Notes under the pieces: generated by a model
Told to the model about the DNA's origin: nothing
What the model saw: the letters and a program-made list of their open reading frames with translations, nothing else
Database searches by the model: none
Part shown: piece by piece, positions 49,884-58,931 of the stretch
Position numbering within the stretch: position 1 is the first letter of the stretch
Layout of the letters: every line of letters starts with the position of its first letter
NCBI RefSeq assembly: GCF_025567165.1
Contig: NZ_JAOQKC010000003.1
Coordinates: forward strand, 62,001 to 126,000
Source of the DNA: Laedolimicola ammoniilytica
GTDB lineage: Bacteria > Bacillota > Clostridia > Lachnospirales > Lachnospiraceae
DNA length: 64,000 nt
Direction of reading: 5' to 3'
Position numbers and translations under genes: made by a program

Positions 49884-52540
49884 GTGAAAAAATACTGCTG
49901 GTGGACGGCCACAGCATCATCAACCGCGCCTTTTACGGCGTCACAGACCTGACCAATTCGGAAGGGCTGCATACCAATGCCATTTACGGATTTTTGAATA
50001 CTTTATTTAAAGTGCTGGAGGAGGAAAAGCCCGATTATCTGACGGTGGCTTTCGATGTGAAAGCGCCTACTTTCCGGCACCAGATGTACGACGCCTACAA
50101 AGGGACAAGAAAGCCCATGCCCGCGGAGCTTCATGAGCAGGTGCCGGTGCTGAAGGATGTGCTGCACGCCATGGGCATCGAGACCATGGAAAAGGCGGGA
50201 CTGGAGGCAGACGATCTGCTGGGAACCGTGGCCAGACGGAGCGAGGCGCGGGGCATGGAAGTGACCGTGCTGTCCGGTGACCGGGATCTCTTGCAGTTGG
50301 CCACCGAACACATCCGCATTCGTCTGCCGAAGACAAAGGGCGGCGTGACCGAGACAGAGAATTATAATACCCAGGACGTCATCGACAAGTATCAGGTGGC
50401 TCCGCTTCAGATTATCGAGCTGAAAGCCCTGATGGGCGATTCTGCTGACAATATCCCGGGCGTTCCGGGCATCGGCGAGAAGACGGCCACGAACCTGATT
50501 GTCCAGTATGGCAATATCGAAAATGCCTACGCCCATGTGGAGGAGATCAAGCCAAACCGGGCGAAGAATGCCCTCCAGGAGCATTATGACATGGCTGTCA
50601 TGAGCAAGGCCCTGGCCACCATCAATACCGACTGTGATTACGATTACGACTGGGACAAGGCGAAGCTTGGCAATATCTACACCGAGGCGGCCTACGCCCT
50701 GATCAAACGATTGGAATTTAAGAACATGCTGTCCCGTTTCCGGGTGGATGCCCCGGCCAATGAGAAAATCGAGAAAATCTTTCAGATGGTAGAGGATTTC
50801 GGCGAGGCGGATCAGGTGCTGACTAAAGCGGCAGCGGTGCCCCGTCTGGCCTTTGCGGTGCATCAGGAGGAGGGCCAGGTGCTGGCTCTTTCCCTGACTC
50901 TGTCGGAGAAGGAGACCTATGTAATTCCGGTGGAGGGATTTGTGACCGCGGACTGGCTGCTGGGCCGTCTGGGCGAGGCCTTTGCCCATGTACCGGAGAT
51001 CACAACCCTGAAATTAAAAGAAGCGTTAAAATGTCTGTCGGCGCACGGAGTGACCATCGAAAAAGAGCGGCAAGGCGCGTTTCTGGACGCGGAAATTGCG
51101 GCCTATCTGCTGAATCCGCTGAAGGACAGCTACACCTGCGAAGAACTGGCAAAGGAATACGTGAGTCTTACGATTCCGTCCCGGGTGGAGCTTTTTGGTA
51201 AGGATAAACTAACTAAAGCGTTGGAAGAAAAGGCAGAAGCCTTCCGCATCTATGGCGGTTACGCTTCTTATATCTTATATCAGTCTATGCCGACACTGCT
51301 TGCGGAGCTTCATGAGACCGGCATGGAGGACTTGTACCGGGAAATGGAACTACCGTTGGTATTCACCCTCTTTGGCATGGAGCAGGAGGGCATCCGGGTG
51401 GATGCGCAGGCCCTGAAGACCTACGGCGAGGAGCTGGCTGTCCGGATCGGCGAGCTGGAGACAAAGATCTATGAGGAGGCCGGAGAGACCTTCAACATCA
51501 ACTCGCCCAAGCAGCTGGGTGTCATTTTATTTGACAAAATGGGCCTGAAGGGCGGCAAGAAGACCAAGACCGGCTATTCCACCTCAGCGGAGGTGCTGGA
51601 GAAGCTGGCGCCGGAGTGCCCGCTGGTGGCGGATATTTTGGAATACCGACAGCTTGCAAAGCTTAAATCTACCTATGCGGACGGTCTGGCAGCCTATATT
51701 GAACCGGATGGGCGGATTCACACCACCTTCCAGCAGACCATCACGGCCACGGGCCGCTTAAGCAGCGTGGAGCCGAACCTGCAGAATATCCCGATCCGCA
51801 TGGAGCTTGGGCGGCAGATTCGAAAGGTCTTTATCCCGAGAGAAGGCTGCGTGCTGGTGGACGCGGACTATTCCCAGATTGAGCTCCGTGTGTTGGCCCA
51901 TATGTCCGGAGATGCGAACCTGATTCACGCTTACCGGGGGGCTCAGGACATTCACCGGCTCACTGCTTCCCAGGTGTTCCATATTCCCTTTGACGAGGTG
52001 ACGGATCTCCAGAGAAGAAACGCGAAGGCAGTCAATTTTGGTATTGTATACGGTATCAGCTCTTTCGGCCTGTCCCAGGATTTAAGTATCTCCCGGAAAG
52101 AGGCCCAGGAGTATATTCAGAAATATTTTGAGACTTATCCGAAGATTAAGGAGTTCCTGGATTCCTGCGTGGAGGAAGCAAAGGAAAAGGGCTACGCCCG
52201 GACGATGTTCGGCCGTAGACGTCCCATGCCGGAGCTGAAGTCCTCGAATTTCATGCAGCGCTCTTTTGGCGAGCGTGTGGCCATGAACGCGCCGATTCAG
52301 GGAACTGCGGCTGATATCATCAAGATCGCCATGAACCGCGTGGATCGGCGGCTGAAAGCGGAGGGCCTGAAGTCCCGGCTGCTTCTGCAGGTTCACGACG
52401 AGCTTTTGATCGAGGCCTATACGGAGGAACTGGACAAGGTGGAACAGATCCTGTCCGAAGAAATGCAGGGAGCTGCGGAGCTGGCCGTTCCGCTGGAGAT
52501 TGATATGAAGCAGGGCAAAAACTGGTACGAGGCGCACTAG
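49880..52540 (+). CDS. polA: DNA polymerase I PolA
   Basis: This 886-residue protein has a 5' nuclease domain (about 1 to 290; LVDGHSIINRAFYG, DVKAPTFRH, AGLEADDLLG, GDSADNIPGVPGIGEKTA). A degenerate middle domain (about 310 to 470) lacks the D-x-E exonuclease motif. The polymerase domain (about 490 to 886) has VDADYSQIELRVLAH (motif A), RRNAKAVNFGIVYG (motif B) and LLQVHDELLIE (motif C). It would repair and process Okazaki fragments without proofreading. The start overlaps the zf-HC2 gene by 4 nt. coaE follows after one base. Confidence 0.97.
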   Translation: MSEKILLVDGHSIINRAFYGVTDLTNSEGLHTNAIYGFLNTLFKVLEEEKPDYLTVAFDVKAPTFRHQMYDAYKGTRKPMPAELHEQVPVLKDVLHAMGIETMEKAGLEADDLLGTVARRSEARGMEVTVLSGDRDLLQLATEHIRIRLPKTKGGVTETENYNTQDVIDKYQVAPLQIIELKALMGDSADNIPGVPGIGEKTATNLIVQYGNIENAYAHVEEIKPNRAKNALQEHYDMAVMSKALATINTDCDYDYDWDKAKLGNIYTEAAYALIKRLEFKNMLSRFRVDAPANEKIEKIFQMVEDFGEADQVLTKAAAVPRLAFAVHQEEGQVLALSLTLSEKETYVIPVEGFVTADWLLGRLGEAFAHVPEITTLKLKEALKCLSAHGVTIEKERQGAFLDAEIAAYLLNPLKDSYTCEELAKEYVSLTIPSRVELFGKDKLTKALEEKAEAFRIYGGYASYILYQSMPTLLAELHETGMEDLYREMELPLVFTLFGMEQEGIRVDAQALKTYGEELAVRIGELETKIYEEAGETFNINSPKQLGVILFDKMGLKGGKKTKTGYSTSAEVLEKLAPECPLVADILEYRQLAKLKSTYADGLAAYIEPDGRIHTTFQQTITATGRLSSVEPNLQNIPIRMELGRQIRKVFIPREGCVLVDADYSQIELRVLAHMSGDANLIHAYRGAQDIHRLTASQVFHIPFDEVTDLQRRNAKAVNFGIVYGISSFGLSQDLSISRKEAQEYIQKYFETYPKIKEFLDSCVEEAKEKGYARTMFGRRRPMPELKSSNFMQRSFGERVAMNAPIQGTAADIIKIAMNRVDRRLKAEGLKSRLLLQVHDELLIEAYTEELDKVEQILSEEMQGAAELAVPLEIDMKQGKNWYEAH

Positions 52541-52541
52541 G

Positions 52542-53150
52542 ATGAGAGTAATCGGGATTACAGGCGGCGTGGGAGCCGGAAAAAGCGCGATTTTAAAATA
52601 TCTGACCGGGATGCCGGAAGTCCGGGTAGTGGAGGCCGACGAGGTCGGCCACCTTCTGATGGAGCCGGGCATGGAATGCTATGGGAAAATCAGATCCCAT
52701 TTCGGGGAAACGGTGATCACTCCGGATGGACAGCTTGACCGGGCGGCCGTGGCGAAAATCGTCTTCGCGGATAAAAAGGAGCTGGATTGGCAGAATGCGC
52801 TGATGCATCCGGCCATCAAAAACTGGATCCGACAGGAGATCGAGAAGGAACGGCAGCAGGGCGAATGTACGCTGTTCGTTGTGGAAGCGGCGCTGCTCAT
52901 CGAGGATCATTACGAAGAATTCTGCGAAGAATTCTGGTACATCTATACGGAGCCGGAGATTCGAAGGGCCCGCCTTAAGGAGAGCAGAGGCTATTCCGAC
53001 GAAAAGATCGACGCCATTTTCCGGAAGCAGTGTTCGGACGCAGAGTTCCGGGCCCACTGCGCGGAAGTAATCGATAATAACAGCACGAAAGAGGCTGTAT
53101 ATGAGCAGGTGGATACACTACTGGAAAAACTTGGGATTCGGACGAGATAG
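52542..53150 (+). CDS. coaE: Dephospho-CoA kinase CoaE
   Basis: This 202-residue last enzyme of CoA synthesis phosphorylates the ribose 3'-OH of dephospho-CoA. The P-loop is ITGGVGAGKSAILKYL near the start; VVEADEVGHLL carries the Asp that binds substrate. It begins 1 nt after the polA stop, an arrangement found in other Firmicutes, with its ribosome binding site within or absent from the end of polA. Length is normal. Confidence 0.93.
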   Translation: MRVIGITGGVGAGKSAILKYLTGMPEVRVVEADEVGHLLMEPGMECYGKIRSHFGETVITPDGQLDRAAVAKIVFADKKELDWQNALMHPAIKNWIRQEIEKERQQGECTLFVVEAALLIEDHYEEFCEEFWYIYTEPEIRRARLKESRGYSDEKIDAIFRKQCSDAEFRAHCAEVIDNNSTKEAVYEQVDTLLEKLGIRTR

Positions 53151-53234
53151 CAGAACCCCGGGACGCCCCGGTAATCGTACGCCTTTATCCTGACAGAAAA
53201 ACAATACATGACAGAGAAGGAGTAAAAAAGTAAC

Positions 53235-54032
53235 ATGAGATTATGCAGCATCGCCAGCGGCAGCAGTGGCAACTGTATTTACATAGGTTCGGAAGAACAT
53301 CACATCCTGATTGACGCAGGCATCAGCGGAAAGCGGGTGGAGGCGGGCTTGAACAGCCTGGAGCTTACCGGAAAGGATCTGGACGGTATTCTCCTGACTC
53401 ACGAACATTCGGATCACATTAAAGGTCTGGGCGTCCTGTCCCGCAAATACGGAGTTCCCATCTACACCACGCCGGGCACCGCGGAGGCCGTGAAGGACAT
53501 GACAAACCTGGGCAAGATCGATGGAAGCCTGTTCCACGAGATTCACGCGGACGAGGATTTTACTCTGGGGGATCTGACCATTTCCCCGTTCCGTATCTCC
53601 CATGACGCGGCGGAGCCGGTGGCCTACCGGGTAGCCTGCGGGGACAAAAAGATGGCGGTGGCCACGGATCTTGGTGTTTATACCGATTATACTATTGACC
53701 ATTTGAAGGATCTTGATGTACTATTACTGGAGGCGAACCATGATATTCATATGCTCCAGGTGGGGGCCTATCCCTATTACCTGAAGCAGCGCATCTCCGG
53801 CGACCTGGGGCACCTGTCCAACGAATCCGCCGGAAAGCTCCTGGGCCAGGTACTTCATGACGACATGAAGGCCGTATTTCTGGGACATCTCAGCAAGGAA
53901 AACAATTACGCAGAGCTGGCCTATGAGACGGTGAAGCTGGAGCTGATGCTGAATGAAAGCCCATATAAACCGGGCGATTTTCCCATGTGGGTGGCGAGCC
54001 GGGACGAGCAGTCAGAATGTGTGGCAATATAG
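53235..54032 (+). CDS. MBL-fold metallohydrolase (WalJ/YycJ type)
   Basis: This 265-residue metallo-beta-lactamase-fold protein has the metal motif LTHEHSDHIKGLG (HxHxDH), then ISHDAAEPVAYR and VFLGHLSKENN. SIASGSSGNCIYIGSEEHHILID at the start is the family hallmark. Homologues (WalJ/VicX) lie in the WalRK locus and affect DNA and wall processes. No walRK is visible here. Its stop lies inside the structured element at 54032-54148. Confidence 0.9.
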   Translation: MRLCSIASGSSGNCIYIGSEEHHILIDAGISGKRVEAGLNSLELTGKDLDGILLTHEHSDHIKGLGVLSRKYGVPIYTTPGTAEAVKDMTNLGKIDGSLFHEIHADEDFTLGDLTISPFRISHDAAEPVAYRVACGDKKMAVATDLGVYTDYTIDHLKDLDVLLLEANHDIHMLQVGAYPYYLKQRISGDLGHLSNESAGKLLGQVLHDDMKAVFLGHLSKENNYAELAYETVKLELMLNESPYKPGDFPMWVASRDEQSECVAI

Positions 54033-54148
54033 TTCATCACAGCCTGAAGCACTTGCGGCTGTTGTGTGTAAGAAAGTGATTCAGGGGTGCAAAATTACCA
54101 CCGGTGAAGCCTATTTTCATGGATTTTGCATCTTAACTGTGAAAGAAC
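54032..54148 (+). ncRNA. Structured intergenic element, copy B (upstream of the ACT-domain gene)
   Basis: This element shares blocks with 33605-33732: arm 2 CCTGAAGCACTT (54043-54054) with AAGTGATTCAGG (54074-54085); arm 3 TGCAAAAT (54088-54095) with ATTTTGCA (54123-54130); and an outer stem GTTCATCACAG with CTGTGAAAGAAC (54137-54148). Loops differ from copy A. The sequence ends 24 nt before the ACT gene, so it could be a leader RNA. Confidence 0.65.
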
Positions 54149-54172
54149 GGAACAGTGAAGGAGGATGTTATT

Positions 54173-54442
54173 ATGAAAAGAAGTATTATCACCGTAGTCG
54201 GCAAGGATACCGTCGGCATTATCGCAAAAGTATGTACCTATCTGGCGGAGAACGGGGTAAATATCCTGGATATTTCCCAGACCATCGTACAGGGCTATTT
54301 CAACATGATGATGATTGTGGATACCGGAAAGGTGGAATCCTTTGAGAAGCTGACCAGTGAGCTTGCCGCTCTCGGCGAAGAAATCGGTGTGGTCATCAAG
54401 TGCCAGCAGGAAGAAATCTTCGACAAAATGCACCGCATTTAA
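54173..54442 (+). CDS. ACT-domain protein (UPF0237 family)
   Basis: This 89-residue protein consists of one ACT-like domain (ITVVGKDTVGIIAKVCTYLAENGVNILDISQTIVQGYFNMMMIVD). Members are thought to bind small ligands such as amino acids. The ATG at 54173 follows AGGAGG. It lies 21 nt before the DUF711 protein, a pairing conserved in Firmicutes and archaea. The upstream leader is the structured element copy B. Confidence 0.92.
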   Translation: MKRSIITVVGKDTVGIIAKVCTYLAENGVNILDISQTIVQGYFNMMMIVDTGKVESFEKLTSELAALGEEIGVVIKCQQEEIFDKMHRI

Positions 54443-54463
54443 CCGGGAAAGGAGCCGCTTTTC

Positions 54464-55828
54464 ATGATTAACTTATACGAAGTAAAAGAGACCAACCAGA
54501 TGATCGAGCAGGACAATCTGGATGTGCGTACCATCACCTTAGGCATCAGCCTGATGGACTGCATCGACTCCGACCTCGACCGCCTGAATCAGAAAGTTTA
54601 TGATAAAATCACAACGGTAGCCAAGGATCTGGTAAAGGTTGGAAAAGAAATCGAATGCGATTATGGCATTCCCATTGTAAATAAGCGAATTTCCGTGACG
54701 CCCATCGCTATCATCGGCGAGGCGGCCTGCAAGAAGCCGGAGGACTATGTGACTCTGGCGGTGACTCTCGATAAGGCGGCCAAAGAGGTGGGCGTGAACT
54801 TCATCGGCGGCTACTCCGCACTGGTGTCTAAGGGCATGACCAGGGGCGAGGAGAACCTGATTCGTTCCATCCCGGAGGCCCTGGCGAAGACCGAGCGCGT
54901 CTGCAGTTCCATCAATGTGGGCTCCACAAAGACCGGCCTGAATATGGACGCGGTACGCCTGATGGGTGAAATGGTGGTACAGACTGCGGAATACACCAAG
55001 GAGCAGGATTCCCTCGGCTGTGCGAAGCTGGTAGTGTTCTGTAACGCGCCGGATGACAACCCGTTTATGGCGGGTGCGTTCCACGGCGTAACCGAGGCCG
55101 ACGCCATCATCAACGTGGGCGTCAGCGGCCCGGGTGTCGTAAAACATGCATTGAGTAAAGTACGTGGCGAAAGCTTCGAGGTGCTCTGTGAGACGATTAA
55201 GAAGACTGCGTTTAAGGTAACCCGTGTGGGCCAGCTGGTAGCTCAGGAGGCTTCCAGACGTCTGGGTATTCCCTTTGGCATCATCGACCTTTCCCTGGCT
55301 CCGACGCCGGCCATCGGTGACAGTGTGGCGGAGATCCTGGAGGAGATCGGTCTGGAGCGCTGTGGCGCGCCGGGAACCACGGCGGCCCTGGCCCTGTTAA
55401 ATGATCAAGTTAAGAAGGGCGGCGTCATGGCGTCCTCCTATGTGGGCGGCTTAAGCGGAGCTTTCATTCCGGTCAGCGAGGATCAGGGCATGATCGATGC
55501 GGTGACGGCGGGTGCGCTGACCATCGAGAAGCTGGAGGCTATGACCTGTGTCTGCTCCGTAGGCCTCGACATGATCGCCATTCCGGGCGATACAAAGGCC
55601 AGCACCATCTCCGGCATCATTGCCGACGAGATGGCCATCGGCATGATCAATCAGAAGACCACGGCAGTCCGTCTGATTCCTGTCATTGGCAAGGGTGTAG
55701 GCGAGACGGTAGAATTTGGCGGTCTCTTAGGCTATGCGCCGATTATGCCGGTGAACCAGTTCTCCTGCGAGGCTTTCGTGAGCCGTAAGGGACGGATTCC
55801 GGCGCCGATTCATTCGTTTAAGAACTAA
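54464..55828 (+). CDS. DUF711/UPF0210 (PFL family) protein
   Basis: This 454-residue protein of the UPF0210 family includes DVRTITLGISLMDCIDSD, a long central stretch with NVGVSGPGVVKHAL, and IIDLSLAPTPAIGDSVAEILEEIGLERCGAPGTTAALALLNDQVKKGG. Structures of the family resemble pyruvate-formate-lyase-like folds, but no glycyl radical motif (RVSGY) is seen. It is encoded after the ACT-domain protein, its usual partner. Function is unknown. A good terminator follows. Confidence 0.93.
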   Translation: MINLYEVKETNQMIEQDNLDVRTITLGISLMDCIDSDLDRLNQKVYDKITTVAKDLVKVGKEIECDYGIPIVNKRISVTPIAIIGEAACKKPEDYVTLAVTLDKAAKEVGVNFIGGYSALVSKGMTRGEENLIRSIPEALAKTERVCSSINVGSTKTGLNMDAVRLMGEMVVQTAEYTKEQDSLGCAKLVVFCNAPDDNPFMAGAFHGVTEADAIINVGVSGPGVVKHALSKVRGESFEVLCETIKKTAFKVTRVGQLVAQEASRRLGIPFGIIDLSLAPTPAIGDSVAEILEEIGLERCGAPGTTAALALLNDQVKKGGVMASSYVGGLSGAFIPVSEDQGMIDAVTAGALTIEKLEAMTCVCSVGLDMIAIPGDTKASTISGIIADEMAIGMINQKTTAVRLIPVIGKGVGETVEFGGLLGYAPIMPVNQFSCEAFVSRKGRIPAPIHSFKN

Positions 55829-55844
55829 GGAAAAGAAAAAGGAT

Positions 55845-55877
55845 ACGGCGCAGAGTTTAGGTTCTGCGCCGTGTTTT
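55845..55877 (+). terminator. Terminator of the ACT/DUF711 unit
   Basis: ACGGCGCAGA (55845-55854) pairs with TCTGCGCCGT (55863-55872) around an 8-nt loop, followed by GTTTTG. Confidence 0.85.
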
Positions 55878-55909
55878 GTCCGGAAGGGCAGAATAAAAGG
55901 AGCGTATGG

Positions 55910-56536
55910 ATGAAAAAATATAAACATCTGGTATTTGATATTGACGGAACCATGATAGATTCCCTCCCGGTACATATGGTATCGCTCATAAAGACCCTGC
56001 GGGAGATAACGGGAAGGGAATATACCGAGGAGGAGCTGAAATTTACCTTTGGTATCCCGGGCGACGCAACGATGCGGCAGCTGGGTATTTCGGATCCGGA
56101 TGCGGCGGTGGAGCGCTGGCTTGACAATCTGGTGGAAGCAGGCAGCAAGGATATCCCGCTGTTTCCGGGAATCCGGGAGCTTTTGGAAAAGCTACAGGAA
56201 AAAGGCGTTCATCTGGGAATTGTGACATCAAAAATGCGAAGTGAGTATATTGCCCAGTTTACGGCCAATGGACTGCTTCCATTTTTTGACAATGTGGTAA
56301 CAGCCGACGATACGCCCAAGGGCAAGCCGGATCCGGCGCCTATGTTCGCTTACATGAAAATGACCGGAGCTGCACCGGAGGAGATTCTGTTCTTCGGGGA
56401 TACGGTTTACGATATGGATTGCGCCCGGGGCGCGGGAGTCGATCACGCGCTGGTGCTCTGGGGCTGTCTCTGCCCGGATGAGATCGAGGCTACCTACAAG
56501 ATGGAAAAGGTAGAGGACATTCTGGATTTTGTATAG
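55910..56536 (+). CDS. HAD phosphatase (PGPase-like)
   Basis: This 208-residue HAD subfamily I enzyme has motif I FDIDGTMIDS, motif II VTSKMRSE, motif III KPDPAPMF and motif IV FFGDTVYDM. The helical cap with EELKFTFGIPGDATMRQLG is typical of PGPase/PpaX-like proteins. The ATG at 55910 with AAAGGAG is chosen; an upstream frame from 55871 runs through the terminator. It precedes tmcAL by 21 nt. Substrate is unknown. Confidence 0.88.
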   Translation: MKKYKHLVFDIDGTMIDSLPVHMVSLIKTLREITGREYTEEELKFTFGIPGDATMRQLGISDPDAAVERWLDNLVEAGSKDIPLFPGIRELLEKLQEKGVHLGIVTSKMRSEYIAQFTANGLLPFFDNVVTADDTPKGKPDPAPMFAYMKMTGAAPEEILFFGDTVYDMDCARGAGVDHALVLWGCLCPDEIEATYKMEKVEDILDFV

Positions 56537-56557
56537 AGCGAAAAAAGGAGCGGCTTT

Positions 56558-57853
56558 ATGAAAACCGTCGGAATCATTGCGGAGTATAATCCGTTTCACA
56601 AGGGACATGCTTATCAGCTTCGGAAAGCGAAGGAGCTTTCCGGGGCTGATTTTGCTGTCGTGGTCATGAGCGGCGATTTCGTCCAGCGGGGAGGTCCGGC
56701 TCTGACGGACAAATACCTGCGGGCAGAGATGGCTTTGCGCTCTGGTGCGGATCTGGTACTGGAGCTGCCGGCCGTATACGCCACAGGCAGTGCGGAGACT
56801 TTCGCCCGGGGTGCGGTGAGCGTGCTGGAAGCGTTATCTTTTGTGGATGCGCTCTGCTTTGGAAGTGAGGCGGGCGAGCTTTCGGAGCTCCTGCCCTGTG
56901 CCCGGCTTTTTGAGGAGGAGCCGCCCCTTTACCGGGCATGTCTTCAGGGATATCTGAGACAGGGGTTCAGCTTTCCGGCAGCCAGAAGCCGGGCAGCGGA
57001 GGAGTACCGGAACAGCACCGAGCGGATTCTCCCCTGTTCCGCCGACGACGCGGACTGCCGCCGGGCGGCGTCCGTCCTGGATTCTCCAAATAATATCCTG
57101 GGCATAGAATATCTGCGGGCCCTGCTTCATAAGAAAAGCAGGATAGAGCCTTTGACGCTTCGAAGGGAAGCGGCCGGATATCATGAGCTGACCCTGGATA
57201 CGGAGATGGCCTCCGCTTCAGCTATCCGGAATGCGGTGGCAGGTGCTGACAGCGTCGATAGGGTATCCCTCGATCCGGTGGTGGCTGCGCAGCTTCCGGA
57301 GGCTTCCACAGAGCTTCTGACAGGGGCGATGCAAAGAGGAGAGACCATTTCCCTGGATGATTTTTCGCCCCAATTGTTCTATCGGCTGCTGAACGCCTCC
57401 CAGGCGGAGCTGGCGGCCATGCAGGACGTGGGAGAGGAGCTGGCGGCCCGGATTTATAAAAAACGCCTGGCTTTTACGACGGCAGAGGAGTTCGCAGATC
57501 GGATCAAGACCCGCCAGGTGACCCATACGCGGGTGACGCGGGCGCTGTGCCATATCTTACTGGGCTTTTCGGAGAAAGGGCTGGAGGAGAAAAAGGCGGC
57601 GGATTATCCGGTGTATCTGCGGGCGCTGGGCTTCCGGAAGAGCGCCGGGGAGTTGCTTTCGGCCATCAAGCGAGAGAGCAATTCGCCCCTCCTGGTGAAG
57701 GCAGCAGACGCGGGAAAGCTTATGAGGGCGGAGCAGCTTACACTGTTTGAACAGGATGTGGCGGCGGCCCATGTCTATGAGTCCGCCGTAGCCCTGAAGA
57801 CCGGGCGTCCGCTGAAGAATGAATATACACGGAGTCCGGTGATTCTGCCGTGA
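56558..57853 (+). CDS. tmcAL: tRNA(Met) cytidine acetate ligase TmcAL
   Basis: This 431-residue nucleotidyltransferase-fold enzyme acetylates C34 of elongator tRNA-Met with acetate and ATP. It begins VGIIAEYNPFHKGHAYQL (HxGH nucleotide motif), followed by VVVMSGDFVQRGGPALTDKYLRAEMAL, typical of the YlbM/UPF0348 family. The C-terminal half is helical and variable. AAGGAG precedes the ATG. Confidence 0.93.
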   Translation: MKTVGIIAEYNPFHKGHAYQLRKAKELSGADFAVVVMSGDFVQRGGPALTDKYLRAEMALRSGADLVLELPAVYATGSAETFARGAVSVLEALSFVDALCFGSEAGELSELLPCARLFEEEPPLYRACLQGYLRQGFSFPAARSRAAEEYRNSTERILPCSADDADCRRAASVLDSPNNILGIEYLRALLHKKSRIEPLTLRREAAGYHELTLDTEMASASAIRNAVAGADSVDRVSLDPVVAAQLPEASTELLTGAMQRGETISLDDFSPQLFYRLLNASQAELAAMQDVGEELAARIYKKRLAFTTAEEFADRIKTRQVTHTRVTRALCHILLGFSEKGLEEKKAADYPVYLRALGFRKSAGELLSAIKRESNSPLLVKAADAGKLMRAEQLTLFEQDVAAAHVYESAVALKTGRPLKNEYTRSPVILP

Positions 57854-57948
57854 CGGAGACAGAGACCCGTCTGGCTGCGTCAGAAAGCCGGACATAAGAA
57901 CTGTGGATAAAGGTGACTACAGAAAGAACAGGGGGGACTGCTTGGAGA

Positions 57949-58881
57949 ATGCAGCGTTGTATAGAAAAAACAGTATCAGCAGAATATGACGGTTCTACCT
58001 TGCAGCATTTCCTGCGGGAAGGCATGGGGCTCACCAGGAAGGAAATCAGCCGGGCTAAATTTCTGCCGGATGGCATCTGTGTGGACGGAGAGCGGAAAAA
58101 GGTGACGACCCGGGTTCAGGCCGGCCGGCTGGTAAAAGTGCGGACGGAAAGGGAAGATGCAGTAAGCGCCCACCTGGAAGCTTCGGACGTAGCGCTGGAA
58201 ATTCTGTACGAGGATGCGGATGTGCTGGTGGTCAATAAGCCAGCGGGAATCTCGGTGCATCCCTCTGGCAGGCAGACCTTCCTGGCAGACACGCTGGCGA
58301 ACCGCTTGGTGTCTTATCTGCGAAAAAAAGGCGAGGAAGGAGTTATACGTATCGTGGGCCGCCTGGACCGGGATACCTCCGGCGTGGTGCTGGCGGCGAA
58401 GAACCGGACAGCGGCGGCGAGACTCATGCGGCAGCGGGAGGAGGGAAAACTCCGTAAGACCTATTTGGCGCTGACCGATGGCATTCCGAAGCCGGAGCGG
58501 GGCAGCATCTGCAAATCGCTCCGACCGAATCCGGCGGATAAGACCCGGATGCAGGTGTGCCCGTCAGGGGATGCGCAGGGAAAGTACGCGAAGACCTGTT
58601 ACGAGGCTGTAAAAAAATGGGAATCTGAAAATACTGCCTTTGTAAAGCTGCAGCTGGAGACGGGCCGTACTCATCAGATCCGGGTGCATATGCAAAGCAT
58701 CGGCTGCCCGCTTAAGGGAGATCCGCTGTACGGGAAAGCGGACAGCGGCCACGGGATAACCCGAACGGCTCTCCACGCCGCCATGCTGGATTTCTGCCAG
58801 CCCTTCACCGGGGAGCCCCTTCACATGGAAGCGGCGCTCCCGAAAGACATTGCCAGATTCATGGCGGATGTGTTAGAATAG
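57949..58881 (+). CDS. RluA-family pseudouridine synthase (second copy)
   Basis: This 310-residue protein has an S4-like start (FLREGMGLTRKEISRAKFLPDGICVDGERKK) and a catalytic domain with Asp in IVGRLDRDTSGVVLAAK, and LETGRTHQIRVHMQSIGCPLKGDPLYG. It is distinct from the RluD-type enzyme at 48291. The start is uncertain: a GTG at 57913 is in frame, and the ATG at 57949 gives the usual N-terminus; neither has a perfect ribosome binding site. The RNA target is unknown. Confidence 0.88.
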   Translation: MQRCIEKTVSAEYDGSTLQHFLREGMGLTRKEISRAKFLPDGICVDGERKKVTTRVQAGRLVKVRTEREDAVSAHLEASDVALEILYEDADVLVVNKPAGISVHPSGRQTFLADTLANRLVSYLRKKGEEGVIRIVGRLDRDTSGVVLAAKNRTAAARLMRQREEGKLRKTYLALTDGIPKPERGSICKSLRPNPADKTRMQVCPSGDAQGKYAKTCYEAVKKWESENTAFVKLQLETGRTHQIRVHMQSIGCPLKGDPLYGKADSGHGITRTALHAAMLDFCQPFTGEPLHMEAALPKDIARFMADVLE

Positions 58882-58931
58882 CCATAGTCTTCCGGTCTGC
58901 CCGGAGGGCATTACATAGAAAGTGAGAACTT

